From the NCBI GenBank assembly GCA_946811695.1, contig OX328125.1:104735876-104799875 (forward strand): a stretch of DNA of 64,000 nt. Direction: 5' to 3'. Shown piece after piece: positions 46,331 to 57,721 of this stretch. Source of the DNA: Gonocerus acuteangulatus (taxonomy: Eukaryota > Arthropoda > Insecta > Hemiptera > Coreidae). The stretch's first letter is position 1, and the number at the start of each line of letters is the position of its first letter. Position numbers and translations under genes: made by a program. The notes beneath the pieces are model-generated. The model made no database searches. It was given only the letters and a program-made list of their open reading frames with translations, and was not told the origin of the DNA.

Positions 46331-46546
46331 TCACACCGTGGGGTAAAAAATACCCCATACACAACTCCACGACCTTCTCATGCAGCGATTGGCAGACAAC
46401 TGGCTTTGTTTATATTAGGTTATACCAGATAAAGCACTTCTGATTATTTATGAAGAAGGAAGGTGTCTCTGTGATTTACAGAAATTGAGAAACACGCTAT
46501 AGAACAAAGTGTGGGGTATTTTTCACCCCACGGTGTCAATCCAGGG
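46331..46546. mobile_element. TTAA-flanked MITE with palindromic ends
   Basis: TTAA at 46327-46330 and 46547-46550 brackets 216 bp. The right end, read inward, is CCCTGGATTGACACCGTGGG; the left reads TCACACCGTGGGGT. Each end also holds an inner palindrome (TGGGGTAAAAAATACCCCA left, TGGGGTATTTTTCACCCCA right). A second left end of this family is at 35635. TTAA targets with CCC ends suggest a piggyBac-type family. Confidence 0.6.
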
Positions 46547-46550
46547 TTAA

Positions 46551-46900
46551 TTTCTCATAAAAAAAGTACGAGTCGCAGGAGCTGCGTCATATTAGTACGT
46601 TTCTGTGGTTTTCCAAAGGTGTCCTTTAGAAAGTTTACAATAGAAACAGTTCATAGTCTTAGAGCAGGTAGCGCAAGTTTCATGAAGTGTTTCATGCGCC
46701 ATGAAATTTTGCAACAGTACATCTGTTGGGTAGATAACAAGTAAAAGTATGTGCTGGCTAGACATTCAGTGGGACAGCAGGTATTGCGCATAGGGGACAT
46801 GTGCAAAAAAATATGGCCCAAAAAAAGTGAATAAAAAGTTAACGTAATTTTACGATGAATAATATATAAGGCAGACACTTTTAAAGAGGTTAATATTAAA

Positions 46901-46931
<31 letters not shown>

Positions 46932-47204
46932 CTGTACAAGATCACAAGACCAAGAGCCCAATCATATCGCAGAGAATAACCACAACTGTCTCGATGATGA
47001 GTGTATTGCAGACTACGTATCATAGGCAACATTTATTTTCATGTTTCCTGATAATTACACCCCACAAAAATTGTCTGCCTTTTTGTAATTATTTTCAATA
47101 ATTTTTATTGAAGAAGATGTTTAAATCGTAGCGTAAAAAAGAACACTCCATTTATTAAAAAAAAAACAAAAGAAAAAAAAAACAAGTTTAGATTATTATT
47201 CCCG
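46551..47204. other. Unassigned stretch
   Basis: GTACGAGTCGCAGGAGCTGC and GTCATATTAGTACGTTTC (46567-46602) is a degenerate HINE-A terminus. The rest is AT-rich without recognisable genes; A-rich tracts near 46911-46930 and 47155-47180. Confidence 0.45.
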
Positions 47205-47216
47205 TTAAAAGTGCCT

Positions 47217-47601
47217 TGGGGGCGAGGTTAGCTCACCCCCTAGGCACTTTTAAAACTAGGGGGCGAGGTTAGCTCAGTGGTAGAGCACTGGACTAATAAG
47301 CTGGAGGCCTGAGTTCAAATGCCGAGCAAGCACTAAAGATTTTTTTTTTCTTCTAGTGTCTTCGTTCATGGGTTGAATTCGGCCTCCCTGACCGTCCCTA
47401 GGCCAACCCAGCCTCTAATTAATTTAATAATGGGTACCAGGGGTCTCCCGTAGTCTAGTGGCTAGCGCGCTGGATTCATAAGCGGGAGATGGTGGGTTCG
47501 ATTCCCACCTCCGGCAGGAATTTTCTCATCTCAAGGCTCGCTGGGAAAATTCCTCGCTGCACCCTGGATGTCGGCGCTCATGACCTAGAAGTAGATGCGC
47601 C

Positions 47602-47648
<47 letters not shown>

Positions 47649-47823
47649 ATGGGTACCTTGGGTGCTAATGACTCTAGGCAGTCGAAACAGCCAAGGGGAA
47701 AATCAGGCGGCCGGAGCATAGTACTGACCACACTATCTCCCTAGTGTGCTGTATGGTCATGAATCAGATACCTCTATAGTATCTGCCCCTCAGGGCCCAC
47801 GTGGCCTGTTACGGGACTGACTT
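47217..47823 (+). mobile_element. SINE-I, full length, with fold-back 5' end and nested SINE-M
   Basis: The target duplication TTAAAAGTGCCT lies at 47205-47216 and 47824-47835. The true head (GGGGGCGAGGTTAGCTCAGT, ACTAATAAGCTGG, GAGTTCAAATGCC) begins at about 47259. Upstream is an 18-bp copy of the head (GGGGGCGAGGTTAGCTCA), then the reverse complement of the target flank (CCCCCTAGGCACTTTTAA), giving a hairpin at the 5' junction. The body is interrupted at 47439-47646 by a SINE-M and ends CCACGTGGCCTGTTACGGGA. Confidence 0.85.
47439..47646 (+). mobile_element. SINE-M inserted into SINE-I
   Basis: Head AGGGGTCTCCCGTAGTCTAG, ATTCATAAGCGGGAG, GGTTCGATTCCCACC; body ending GTAGATGCGCCGTAAAA plus a long A run. 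The SINE-I sequence TAATGGGTACC is duplicated on both sides (47428-47438 and 47647-47657). It was therefore inserted by target-primed reverse transcription, later than SINE-I. Confidence 0.9.
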
Positions 47824-47835
47824 TTAAAAGTGCCT

Positions 47836-48784
47836 GCCTTATTTATTGTTCATTGTAAATTTTCCTTAATTGTACTCAGTCTAGCCAACACATATCTCCC
47901 TGCGTCTCTAAGAAAGAGATGTACCATAGCAAAATTTCAAGGTGTATAAAACACTTCACGAAACATGGGATTCCTGCTCTTGCGCCATAATGTTTTTCCT
48001 TAATCTTTTGTAAAAAATATGTAAAATGTACAAGCAACATCATAGGCCCCACAAGAAGAAATTAGCAGTCCTAAACGACAATGATTATATACAGGGTGTC
48101 CCCCCCCCCCAAAAAAAACGGACAAACATCTGGAATCGATGCAGAATTATTAAAAAAAAAAAAAAAAAAAAATTAAAGTACTTTGGCATAAATCTCGTTT
48201 CCAAGAAAAACGAAAAAAAAAAAAACAAAAAAAAAACTAAAATACACCATGAAAAGGCATATTATGTGCCTTAATGAGTAATTCGGGTCCAGAATAAACC
48301 CCCCTTTACTCATTACTAATATGCCCATACCGACCATAATTTTTGTTATATTTTAACGAAACTCTGTATGCGTTGTGTGTATCTAATTACGAAAAAAATT
48401 ATTAATATGGATCCACAGGAGAGCTTTCCTATTAATATTGCAAAACCCGATTAAAAAATGCTGCATTTTTATTAATTATGTGTGTACTTGTTAAAATGAT
48501 TGTGGCAAGGCTTTGGAACACTTAGCTTAAGCAGATCCTTTAGGAAGGGCAGCCTGTGTTATTTGGCACAACATTCTTCCAATCACCTTTCATAAAAAAT
48601 TGCTTAGCAAACCAGGAGCTAAATACAAACTACTTCACGAAATTATACTCGTATCTTTTACTAATCTCCTAACTTAGTTACTTTATTCATTTTATTTTTT
48701 ATTTTTATTTTTTTATTGATTGTTTATATTTGTTTTTTATTTCTGATATCATGTCACCTCAATGCTTCAAACTTTAAATAAAAA
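47836..48784. other. Unassigned stretch with repeat traces
   Basis: TATACAGGGTGTCCCCC at 48088-48103 looks like a mariner-type end. 48285-48420 (GGGTCCAGAATAAACCCCCC) is a decayed HINE-B fragment. A-rich tracts lie at 48148-48170 and 48210-48235. No gene recognised. Confidence 0.4.
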
Positions 48785-50119
48785 TTAGGTGTTTGTTTGT
48801 ATGTCTGCTTATCTGTCTGTTTGCTCCTTGTATAAATCCACACCGTTTGTCCGATTTTAACCAAACTTGGCTCGCAGGTAGGTCTTGCCCCGGGCAGTGC
48901 ACTAGGCTAGGTCAAAATCTTCTATCAGTTGTCTGTATGACAGTTTGTACCTTATAAAAATTGACACCGTTTGACTGATTTTGACAAACATTGGCACACA
49001 AGTGGGTCTTGATCCGGGGAGTGTCATAGTTTAGGTCAAAATCGTCTATCAGCTGTTTGTCTGTATGTGTGTTCCTTATACACATCCACACCGTCTGACT
49101 GATTTTGACAAACATTGGCACAAAAGTCGTTCTTAATCCGGAGAGTGTCAGAGGCTAGATGAAAATTGTCAATCAGCTATTTGTGTCTGTGTTTGTTTCT
49201 TATACAAATCCACACCGTTGGACGGATTTTGACCAAACTTGGCACACAGGTAGGTATAGATCCAGAGGGAGTCATAGGCTAGATCAAAATTGACTATCAG
49301 CTGTTTGTCTGTGTGTTTGCTTCTTATACAAAATCCAAATCGTTTGACCAATTTTGACCAAACAAGGCACACAGGTAGTTATAGATCAGGAGAGTGTCAT
49401 AGTTTAGGTCAAAATCGTCTATCAGCTGTTTGTCTGTATGTGTGTTCCTTATACACATCCACACCGTCTGACTGATTTTGACAAACATTGGCACAAAAGT
49501 CGTTCTTAATCCGGAGAGTGTCAGAGGCTAGATGATAATTGTCAATCAGCTGTTTGTCTCTGTGTTTGTTTCTTATACAAATCCACACCGTTGGACGGAT
49601 ATTGACCAAACTTGGCACACAGGTAGGTATAGATCCAGAGGGAGTCATAGGCTAGATCAAAATTGACTATCAGCTGTTTGTCTGTGTGTTTGCTTCTTAT
49701 ACAAAATCCAAATCGTTTGACCAATTTTGACCAAACAAGGCACTCAGGTAGTTATAGATCAGGAGAGTGTCATAGGCTAGATCAAAATCGTCCATCAGCT
49801 GTTTGTCTGTGTGTTTGTTTCTTATAGAAATCCACACCGTTTGACTGATTTTGACAAACATTGGCACAAAAGTCGGTCTTGATCCGGAGAGTGTCATAAG
49901 CTAGATGAAAATTGTCAATCAGCTGTTTGTCTCTGTGTTTGTTTCTTATGCAAATCCACACCATTTGACGGATTTTTACCAAACTTGTCACACAGGTAGT
50001 TCTTGATGCGGGGAGTGTCATAGGCTAGATCAAAATCGTCTAGGACTCAGTTCGGAGGTCACGAGTACGAAACTGTGACCCCGAACACTTGTGTGTAGGC
50101 ACGCCGGGTTCACAGCTAG
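48785..50119 (+). mobile_element. Helitron-type element filled with ~123-bp tandem modules
   Basis: About ten modules of ~120-125 bp contain CTGTTTGTCTGT, TTCCTTATACAAATCCACACC, GTTTGACCGATTTTGACC, AAACTTGGCACACAGGTAG and GTCATAGGCTAGATCAAAAT. A three-module higher-order repeat of ~372 bp is visible (49131-49503 against 49503-49875). The element closes with GGTCACGAGTACGAAACTGT, GCCGGGTTCACAG and CTAG (50116-50119) followed by T, the Helitron 3' signature. The 5' end is uncertain. Open frames on both strands have repeat origin. Confidence 0.7.
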
Positions 50120-50937
50120 TGTTCTATACGGTTACCGTCATAGTCCAATTAATTCCGTTCCAAAGAGTCCAATTCACTCCCCATCCCCACCCCACATTCA
50201 TTGCATCGCCGTCATCAATCGGTGCATGGCAATACAATGAATGAGAGTTAATATGTCGAAAGTGAAGTCTAATTGTCAATAATCCCCGACACCACTCGAA
50301 GCCCTTTGTCAACAACCCTCAACCTTGGAGTATTGAAGGGACACAAAGAGTTCGATAGTCGCTCTATCATTTCGCCGGTATTGTGCAGTCGTTAACACAC
50401 TTAGCGAAGGCTACAATGGATTTTACAGTCTATCTAGGTCTATTTTAAACACTTATAGTTCAATGGGGATTTTTGTCAAGTAAAAAGATGTCACTTTGGG
50501 TCTTTGTAAATAAAAATTATTTTTGTTCAGAAAACAACAACCTGTCAATTACTTTTAAGTTGATTCTGCTCAAGGTTTTTTCGTTGCGGAGTTTTCATAT
50601 TAATAAGTCTTTTTCCAGCTGTTGGGTTTTTTTTCAGTTATGTTGTGCTGGAGGAAGCCGTATTAATAGCAACCTTAAATATTCATAAATTTTGCAAATT
50701 TTAGTATAACGCATACCTGACAGAATAATTTTTATATCTGGATTGAAAAGGGATGGAAACAGCAAAGTGGGAGGATAAAAAAAATAAAAACTGTACTCCC
50801 CCACCTTCTTCTACTCTTATAATTGAAGAAAAACATAGAACATGCTTTTGCCGTTTATGTTTGTCTTACGGCTTTACATAAAGAGAGCAGGACTTAAGAA
50901 GTTAATGAGGCAGAAGCGATAACAGATGGAGAATGGG
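50120..50937. other. Unassigned stretch
   Basis: Moderate AT content. A 63-codon minus-strand frame (50124-50315) and a 71-codon plus-strand frame (50473-50688) have no recognisable domain. Confidence 0.35.
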
Positions 50938-51488
50938 ATGTGAATAGGAAGAGAACGGGTTGTAAACAGGAAGAGAACGGGATGTGAACAGGAATAGAAC
51001 GGGATGTGAACGGGAAGAGAACGGGATGTGAACCGGAAGAGAACAGGATGTGAACAGGAAGAGAACGGGTTGTAAGCAGGTAGAGAACGGGATGTGAAAA
51101 GGAAGAGAACGGGATGTGAACAGGAAGAGAACGGGATGTGAACAGGAAGAGAACGGGATGTGAGCAGGAAGAGGACGGGATGTGAACAGGAAGAAAACGG
51201 GAAGAGAACGGGATGTGAACAGGAAGAGAACGGGATGTGAACGGGAAGAGAACGGGATGCGAACAGGAAGAGAACGGGATGTGAACAGGAAGAGAACGGG
51301 ATGTGAACAAGAAGAGAACGGGATGTGAGCAGGAAGAGGACGGGATGTGAACAGGAAGAGGACGGGATGTGAAGAGGAAGAGAACGAGATGTGAACAGGA
51401 AGAGGACGGGATGTGAACAGGAAGAGAAGGGGATGTGAACAGGAAGAGACGGGGATGTGAACAGGGAGAGAACGGAATGTGAACATGA
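50938..51488. repeat. 22-bp purine-rich minisatellite
   Basis: About 25 copies of AGGAAGAGAACGGGATGTGA plus AC, with point variants (GAACGGGTTGT, GAGGACGGG, GAACCGG). The plus strand is about 85% purine. Because 22 is 1 modulo 3, all minus-strand frames stay open with repeats like FTSRSLPVHIPFSS; these are not genes. Confidence 0.95.
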
Positions 51489-51699
51489 AGAGACCAGGAA
51501 TCAGAAAGTAGACGCTCGAGGCCTCGAGGTCGACCGGAAGTTAGCGCGCTTCATTTGGGATCCATTTTCGATCCACTCCAACATGACATTTCCAGGCAGG
51601 TAGGTACCTGCTCAATCATGATCCATGAAAAAAAATACAGCCCCTTATCAGGGACCATCACATACCTCTACAGTTTCTGGCCAGAGAGTCGGAACTTTG
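51489..51699. other. Unassigned
   Basis: Nothing recognised; GC-richer than the surroundings near 51500-51560. Confidence 0.3.
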
Positions 51700-51820
51700 T
51701 GCCCGAATAGTTACAGATATGCGTTATTAGATTGTAATATTATTTATTTGGTTTTTAATTTATTTTTGCTTTTCTAGATGCAGAAAGTAGTTGCAGCATG
51801 GCACACCGGATAACGGCTAG
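51700..51820 (+). mobile_element. Helitron 3' end fragment
   Basis: CAGATATGCGTTATTAGATT, TTTATTTTTGCTTTTCTAGA, TGCAGAAAGTAGTTGCAGCA and a terminal CACACCGGATAACGG-CTAG before T match the end of the element finishing at 53542 at about 85% by eye. Confidence 0.65.
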
Positions 51821-52636
51821 TAAAGTTATAAAAAATAAAATACCGACTCGATAAAAAATAGATAGAATAATAAAACATACTTCAAGCCAAAAATCGACGG
51901 CGCCAATTCACAATTCATTTTCAAAAAGTATTGATATCACCCAAAAATATTAGCGTTGAAGGAAGAGGCCTAGATCCAGGCCCCTCCCAAAAAGAGTTTG
52001 CCTATGAAAGTTGTGATTGGGCCAAGTTTTAGGCTCTTAATACCTTGTCAAGAACCTAATAATACCTTCCCACTTATTTTTGCAATTCCTCAGACCTCTG
52101 GGAAAGGCAACTTATATCCCCAAATCCCAAGAAGAACTTTCATTGGTCAGCAAATCGTTTTCAACCACAGCCTCCATAAAATACCAACATGATAACCAAA
52201 CAGAAAACGCACTAACGAAGGAAATGACCTTGATAGAAGGGAGCTGATCAAATTGAGCAAGATTGGTCTTGACGCGTGCCAATATTTAACTACTCCATGG
52301 ATGCGTGACTAGCTGAAAGGATGGCTAATAATCCCAGGGCCTCCTATATTGGAGTTATGACAAGGACAGCATGTCTGATAGCTGCTACGATAACCTGCCA
52401 ATCACCAACGGGTCGATCAATACATGCTTTTCAAAGGTCATTAACGGAAACGTTTTCATTGCATCAAATATGGATTCATTCCATAGGTCCGGTAATAAAT
52501 GATTAAACTAACCTCTAGACAAAATTTAATAATGATTTAAGAAGGAGGAAATTAGATTCTTAGAATGTAGGACTACTAATTACTAATTGTTTTGCTACTT
52601 ATTTTTTAACGGTGAATACAAATATATATATATATA
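51821..52636. other. Unassigned, relatively complex sequence
   Basis: The stretch 51960-52500 is less AT-rich and non-repetitive, with plus-strand frames at 51998-52192 and 52321-52506 lacking any domain I know. A short (TA)n tract lies at 52623-52637. Confidence 0.35.
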
Positions 52637-53542
52637 TTTAAAAATCACCTGTCTGTTTGTGGGTTTGTTCCTTATATAAATCCACACCGTTTAACCGATT
52701 TTTACCAAACTTGGCATGCAGGTACTTCTTGATCCGGGAAGTCTCGTAGGCTAGGTCAAAAATTCTACCAGATGTCTGTCTGTAGGTTTGTTCCTTATAC
52801 AAATCCACAACGTTCGACTGACTTTGACCAAACTTAGCACACAGGTACTTCACGATCTGGAGAGTGTCGTAGGCTAAGTCAAAAACGTCTACCAGCTGTC
52901 TGCCTGTGTGTTTTTCCCTATACAAATCCACACCGTTCGACCGATTTTGACCAAACTTGGCACACAGGTAGGTCTGGACACGGGAAGAGTCATAAGCTAG
53001 GCCAAAAACGTCTACCAGCTGTCTGTCTGTATTTTTGTTCCGTATACAAATCCACACCGTTTGACCGATTGTCATCAAACTTGGCACACAGGTAGGTCTT
53101 GATACGGGGAGTGTCGTAGGCTAAGTCAAAAACGTCTACCACCGGTCTGTGTGTATGTTTGTTCCTTATGCAATTTCAAACCGTTTGACAGACTTTGTTC
53201 AAACATAGCACACAGGTATATCTTGTCCGGGGACTGTCATAGGCTAGGTCAAAAACGTCTATTAACGGTTTTTCTGTCTGTTTGTTCCTTATAGGAATCC
53301 ACACCGGTAGGCCGAATTTGAACAAACTTGGCACACAGGTAGGCCTTGATCCGGGAGTGTCTTAGGCTATGTAAAAATTATCTAGGACTCGCAGGTCGGA
53401 GGTCACGGATTCGAAACTGTGAACGCGATCAGTTACAGATTCGTGTTATTAGATTTTAATATTACTTATTTGGTTTCTAATTTATTTTTGCTTTTCTAGA
53501 TGCAGAAAGTAGGTGTAGCATAGCTCGCCGGGTAACAGCTAG
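52637..53542 (+). mobile_element. Helitron-type element, second copy with tandem modules
   Basis: About six modules of the same ~123-bp family as 48785-50119 (CTGTCTGTTTGTGGGTTTGT, AATCCACACCGTTTAACCGA, AAACTTGGCATGCAGGTAC). Then TAGGACTCGCAGGTCGGAGG, the conserved 3' segment TTATTAGATTTTAATATTAC, and GCTCGCCGGGTAACAG-CTAG (53539-53542) before T. Confidence 0.7.
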
Positions 53543-53697
53543 TATAAATATAAAAAGTCCGACTCGCAGGAACTGCATCATCTTAGCGCGGTTCCGTTCA
53601 TGTCCCTAGTGTCATTTGATAAGCTTAGAAAATAAATAATAATGTGTTAATTGATAAGCTTAGAAAATAAATAAAGTTATTTTTTTTTATATATCTC

Positions 53698-53907
53698 GTG
53701 AAAATTGTCAAAATCCTCTCGAACATCTCGAATAAAAGTGATCTTAAGGCGTCAGGGAGACCGACAGTAGCTAACTTATACACAGAAGCGGAAATTACAC
53801 AATCCGGCTCTCATTCTAAAGCAAAGCTCTATAAATCAATACAAAATATGCCTAATAAAGCCTTTCTAGTGGATACAGAAGCATGGGCGTATATGAGGGG
53901 GGGCTGA
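53698..53907 (+). CDS. Small conserved open frame inside HINE-A6
   Basis: The 69-codon frame MKIVKILSNISNKSDLKASG ... FLVDTEAWAYMRGG matches the one at 14687-14899 with scattered substitutions and no indel. Family unknown. It ends just before a G-rich/C-rich palindromic stretch (GGCTGAGGGGGCTGCAGCCC). It may be an incidental open frame of the repeat. Confidence 0.25.
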   Translation: MKIVKILSNISNKSDLKASGRPTVANLYTEAEITQSGSHSKAKLYKSIQNMPNKAFLVDTEAWAYMRGG

Positions 53908-55554
53908 GGGGGCTGCAGCCCCTCCCGAAATTTTGAATTGATGATAAAAACTTGTCGTAAAACCCTTAAAAATAAATTAAATAAGATCACTTAGTTCATA
54001 AAACATATTTTATTTTACGTGTAATAGCGTTTTAGTTGCCTAAAACTATTCCAAGCTCTAAATATTTAGTATTCCATACCCTGGAAATGGTCTCACCCCC
54101 CCCCCCCCCGAAATCTTCCCAGCCCCACCCGAAATTGTTTTCTATATACGCCCATGTACAGAAGGATCAAGAAGAAGTACAAGAAAGATTGAGTAGAATA
54201 CCCTGCCTAATAAAGCCTATATAGAATAATATGCCGAATAAAGCCTATCTAGTAGATACAGAAGGACAAATAACAAGTCTTGACGAATAACGAGTCAATA
54301 TATAGAATAATATACCTAATTAAGTCTATGGAGTAGATACAAATGGACCAAAAACAAGTCTTGATGAATCTTGTTTTTGTTTTTTTCTACTTAAATACCT
54401 TTTATCAGTATTTAGTATATAACCTTTGTTGAAAACTATTGATTGCTAATTATTGAATCGGTTTACAACTAAGTAGTCTTTATGAATATTTAGTATATAA
54501 CCTATGTTTGGATCTGAGTTTTTGGGGTGCTCTCCGCCTAGGCTTTGTATTTGTGTCGGCAGATACCTGGGGTATATTTACAGGTCTTGAGGATTAACTC
54601 TTAGCAGGTAAATATCCTGCGGACCTTATATGTTTGTACGGGCACTGAACCCACTCCCTATTCCCTCATAGTATCTAACCGTTGTGAAGTTTATTTTTTG
54701 GATTAAGGACTTAATATAGATATGTAGACTAAATCATAGCAAGAAGTCAACCTCCGAAGTCGGTTCTTAACTATGTAGACTCGCTAATATTATCCAATCT
54801 TAGACACATTGTAATTAAAATCCACAGCAAAAACACGACATTTCATCAGAATCCCCTGCTAAATTTAACATATATAGAATAATATGCCAAATAAAGCCTA
54901 TCTAGTGGATAAAAATAGAGGGAAAACGCCGTTCGTGGTGGTAGAAAATCTTAAAGGCATTTCGCTCAGAAATCTCCGAAATATTGTTACTAATTTTACG
55001 TATCCTGTTTTATAGCCAAATAGATTTATATTCTATAATCAATAAGAAAAAACTACTAACAATAAAAAATTATGGGCAACAGATGAAAATTGGGAATACT
55101 TAGAACAATTCAACACCAGTACTGTAATCTAGATACTCATACGGCATCTTCGAATTCTAACAAACAAAATATTGATTCTAATTATACGTATCCTGTTTAC
55201 TGACAAATACAATTGACTGATATAAGCAAGTTCAAAAATAACGAGAAGTGAAAACAAAAACTGCGGGAAACACACAAATAGATCCGTTTAAATAAATGAA
55301 ACTCCATCAAACATTTCTTCAAAACATTTTTTGTGGAAAATTCAGTAAGCTTTCGAACTGTTATATTTTACTTGCCACGATTTCCTAACCCTTTTCGAGA
55401 TATTAAGGAAAATATACGAAGGGGGCCTAATAAATATTCATACGGCATCTCAGAATCCCAGGGTTCCGCAAAAATAAAATATCGTTTCTAATTATACGTA
55501 TCCTGTTTTATTGGAAGATACATTTGACTACTATAAGAAATTGAAAACACTAGG

Positions 55555-55632
55555 GAATATGCCAAAGAACTCGGAGTAGGAGCCTCGACAGTTTCAAGAC
55601 ATTTGAAGGAAATCGGCAAATCCAAAACTGAC
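55555..55632 (+). pseudogene. Transposase helix-turn-helix fragment (mariner-like)
   Basis: The open stretch EYAKELGVGASTVSRHLKEI followed by GKSKTD has the layout of the second helix-turn-helix of mariner-type transposases. It starts and ends abruptly inside HINE-A6, so the host element probably captured it before the two long copies separated. No D,D34D catalytic region is present. Confidence 0.5.
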
Positions 55633-56402
55633 ATTTTATACGGTACAGCCTGATATATTTTTAACAATGAATTGTTTTTCTTATTTTAATTAATCTGTTT
55701 TATTGTCAAATACATTATCCAACTATAAGAAATGAAAAAAACAACAAAGAATAAAAACAAACAAAAAGAACCATTCGAATAAACGAAATCAATTACTTCA
55801 AAGATTAAGCACTTATTTCTCCGATTGACATCGCCTAATCAAAACTTTCATCAGAACCATTTTTGTAGAACATTTAGTAAGCTTTCGCATGGTACCCTCC
55901 GTTTGCCAATATTCTCAACCTTTTTCGAAATATTAAGGAAAGCATATAAAGTTACCAAAACTTTTTATGTCTGTTAATAAAATATTTTATTCTAACCCTT
56001 CCTAAACTCCAAACGTAACAAAACTTTCAACATATTAGTTTTAATGAAAGTAGAACATGCAGAAAATGTTTCAACTGAATCCCATGATTCTAAGTACCTA
56101 TACCAAAAACGGTATTCGAAAATTATTTTTCCAATTTTCTCAAAAACGGTTAAAGCTATCGCCTTGAAAATGGTTTCATTCGTTTTCCTAGCCCAAGAAG
56201 CCTATAAAACGAGTACTTACAAGCTTATGAAGTCAAAAACGTAAGCGTTACGATTGTTTTGCGCGAATTTCGCCCCAAACGCCATCTTCCAGTGGGCGGA
56301 TTCTGCTGGTTAACGAACTTGACCTTTCAAATTGGACGACGGATTTTTGTACCAAATTTCATTACAATCGGACCATTAGGGAAGACAGAAATGAGCGAAC
56401 AG

Positions 56403-56405
<3 letters not shown>

Positions 56406-56450
<45 letters not shown>
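56406..56450. repeat. (TA)n microsatellite in HINE-A6
   Basis: Occupies the standard HINE-A position between GCGAACAGACAAA and TACAAATTTGAACC; much shorter than the 140-bp tract in HINE-A2. Confidence 0.95.
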
Positions 56451-56453
<3 letters not shown>

Positions 56454-56587
56454 AATTTGAACCACCGTTATTTTCGGTTTCTAGGGGTTCTGAAACGCGA
56501 AATTTTCTAGTCGGCACATCTGGATTGTTTCATTGTATCAACCTTATAAGCGGGGTTCCTCCCTATGGGGGAGGGAGGAACCGCGCT

Positions 56588-57050
56588 AAAAAGTATATCA
56601 CTTTGTTGTTTATTTCTTCTTTTTGTATGTTATTGTAAGATCATTCATTATTTCACTTTCGAATAATCAACTAGTTTAGAGTTTCTAAATGTGTAACGTT
56701 AAATGACTCTACTTCAGGATCAATACTGTTTTTTACAAACATGTTTGAACTTTGTACAAATACGACCTTCCTCCATTTTGAAAACAAAACATTCATAAAA
56801 TATGTGACCATGTGGATGCTATATCTGGAGACCTAGTGGCTGTGGGAGTTACGTCGCACAGTGATGCCAGAGCGGAAAAAATCAATTTTCGAAATTCGAT
56901 TATTTAGTTTGCGATTATCACTCTATTTATTTATTAATGTTTTCGCAATATAGACGACAAAACATATAGAGAACAATGATAGATTGGTATCTTTGTGGTA
57001 ATACGTCCAGTAGAGTTATTATATATTATATTATGTACAGTTAACCCTTT
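56588..57050. other. AT-rich stretch, nothing recognised
   Basis: No gene or repeat boundary found. Confidence 0.4.
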
Positions 57051-57190
57051 CGTTGCTCTGAACGAGTTAACTCGTGTACGAAAAGCAGTGTCCCAGACGC
57101 TCCACGCGAGTTAACTCGTGGCCGGTATTAGCCCCGTATGTCGCTTCTCCGGCCTAGTGCTATTAACTCGCATAAAAACAGTGGGACCTA
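57051..57190. mobile_element. Possible TTAA-type transposon end with CGAGTTAACTCG palindromes
   Basis: TTAA-CCCTTTCGTTGCTCTG is a plausible piggyBac-like terminus. Downstream, ACGAGTTAACTCGTG occurs and then CGCGAGTTAACTCGTG 40 bp later, both containing the perfect palindrome CGAGTTAACTCG, plus a half-site TTAACTCG. I could not find the opposite end. Confidence 0.35.
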
Positions 57191-57713
57191 GCGACATTAA
57201 GGATAGCTGGTAGGTTCATTAAATCTATGAAATATTATAATTTTTAATTAACTAATGTTTTTATACAATAACCATACTATGTAAGATATTATAATATCTT
57301 ATCTCTGATCCATCTAAAGAAGCCATAATGAAATGATGCATTCAATATAGTTTTCTGAGCATTTCTAGGATCCGTAATGACTAATAATTTTTCTCTAAAG
57401 GTTAAAGTAACAGAGACTTTATATCTCAATTATCCTATAATTGCTAGTGATTTTATTATTTACGAATAAAGCTTTATCCGGTTCTTCACAAACTTTTCGA
57501 TTTCATCAAATCTTCTTCGTATAATAATTGAAATTTTTCATTGTGCAAGTCTATTAGTATCTATAAAAAAAATTTAAGTCCTACAATCTACATTGTTATG
57601 GAAAATTGTTGAAGCTGGCGCACCTCGCCGCCTATTTGCAGTGTCGTACTCAGATTTGTCTCTCCAGCCGTATTGCTCCTGTTTAGATTTTTCTGTCACA
57701 ATTTGGATCTTGT
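57191..57713. other. AT-rich stretch, nothing recognised
   Basis: No gene recognised; the target site of the hAT element lies at its right end. Confidence 0.4.
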
Positions 57714-57721
57714 ATAGTAGG

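Larger units (their letters stand above)
53557..56587 (-). mobile_element. HINE-A6, 3.0 kb copy with both ends
   Basis: Left end GTCCGACTCGCAGGAACTGC with CATCTTAGCGCGGTTCC; right end hairpin GGGGTTCCTCCC-TATG-GGGGAGGGAGGAACC then GCGCT, inserted in A runs. It is co-linear with HINE-A2 through almost its whole length, including the 70-codon frame (53698-53907), the C-run segment near 54096, the repeated AATAAAGCCTATCTAG motifs and (TA)n (56406-56450). It lacks A2's 14934-type minor indels and keeps an intact helix-turn-helix fragment at 55555. Confidence 0.78.

Noticed and set aside
47259..47335. Functional tRNA genes at the SINE heads
   Set aside because: Acceptor and anticodon stems are imperfect, and each head continues into a repeated SINE body.
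48026..48274. 82-codon lysine-rich frame
   Set aside because: Made of poly-A tracts and a C run next to a transposon end.
50894..51486. Minus-strand frames of 138 and 194 codons (HIPFSSCSHPVLF type)
   Set aside because: Produced by the 22-bp minisatellite; the same words appear in every frame.
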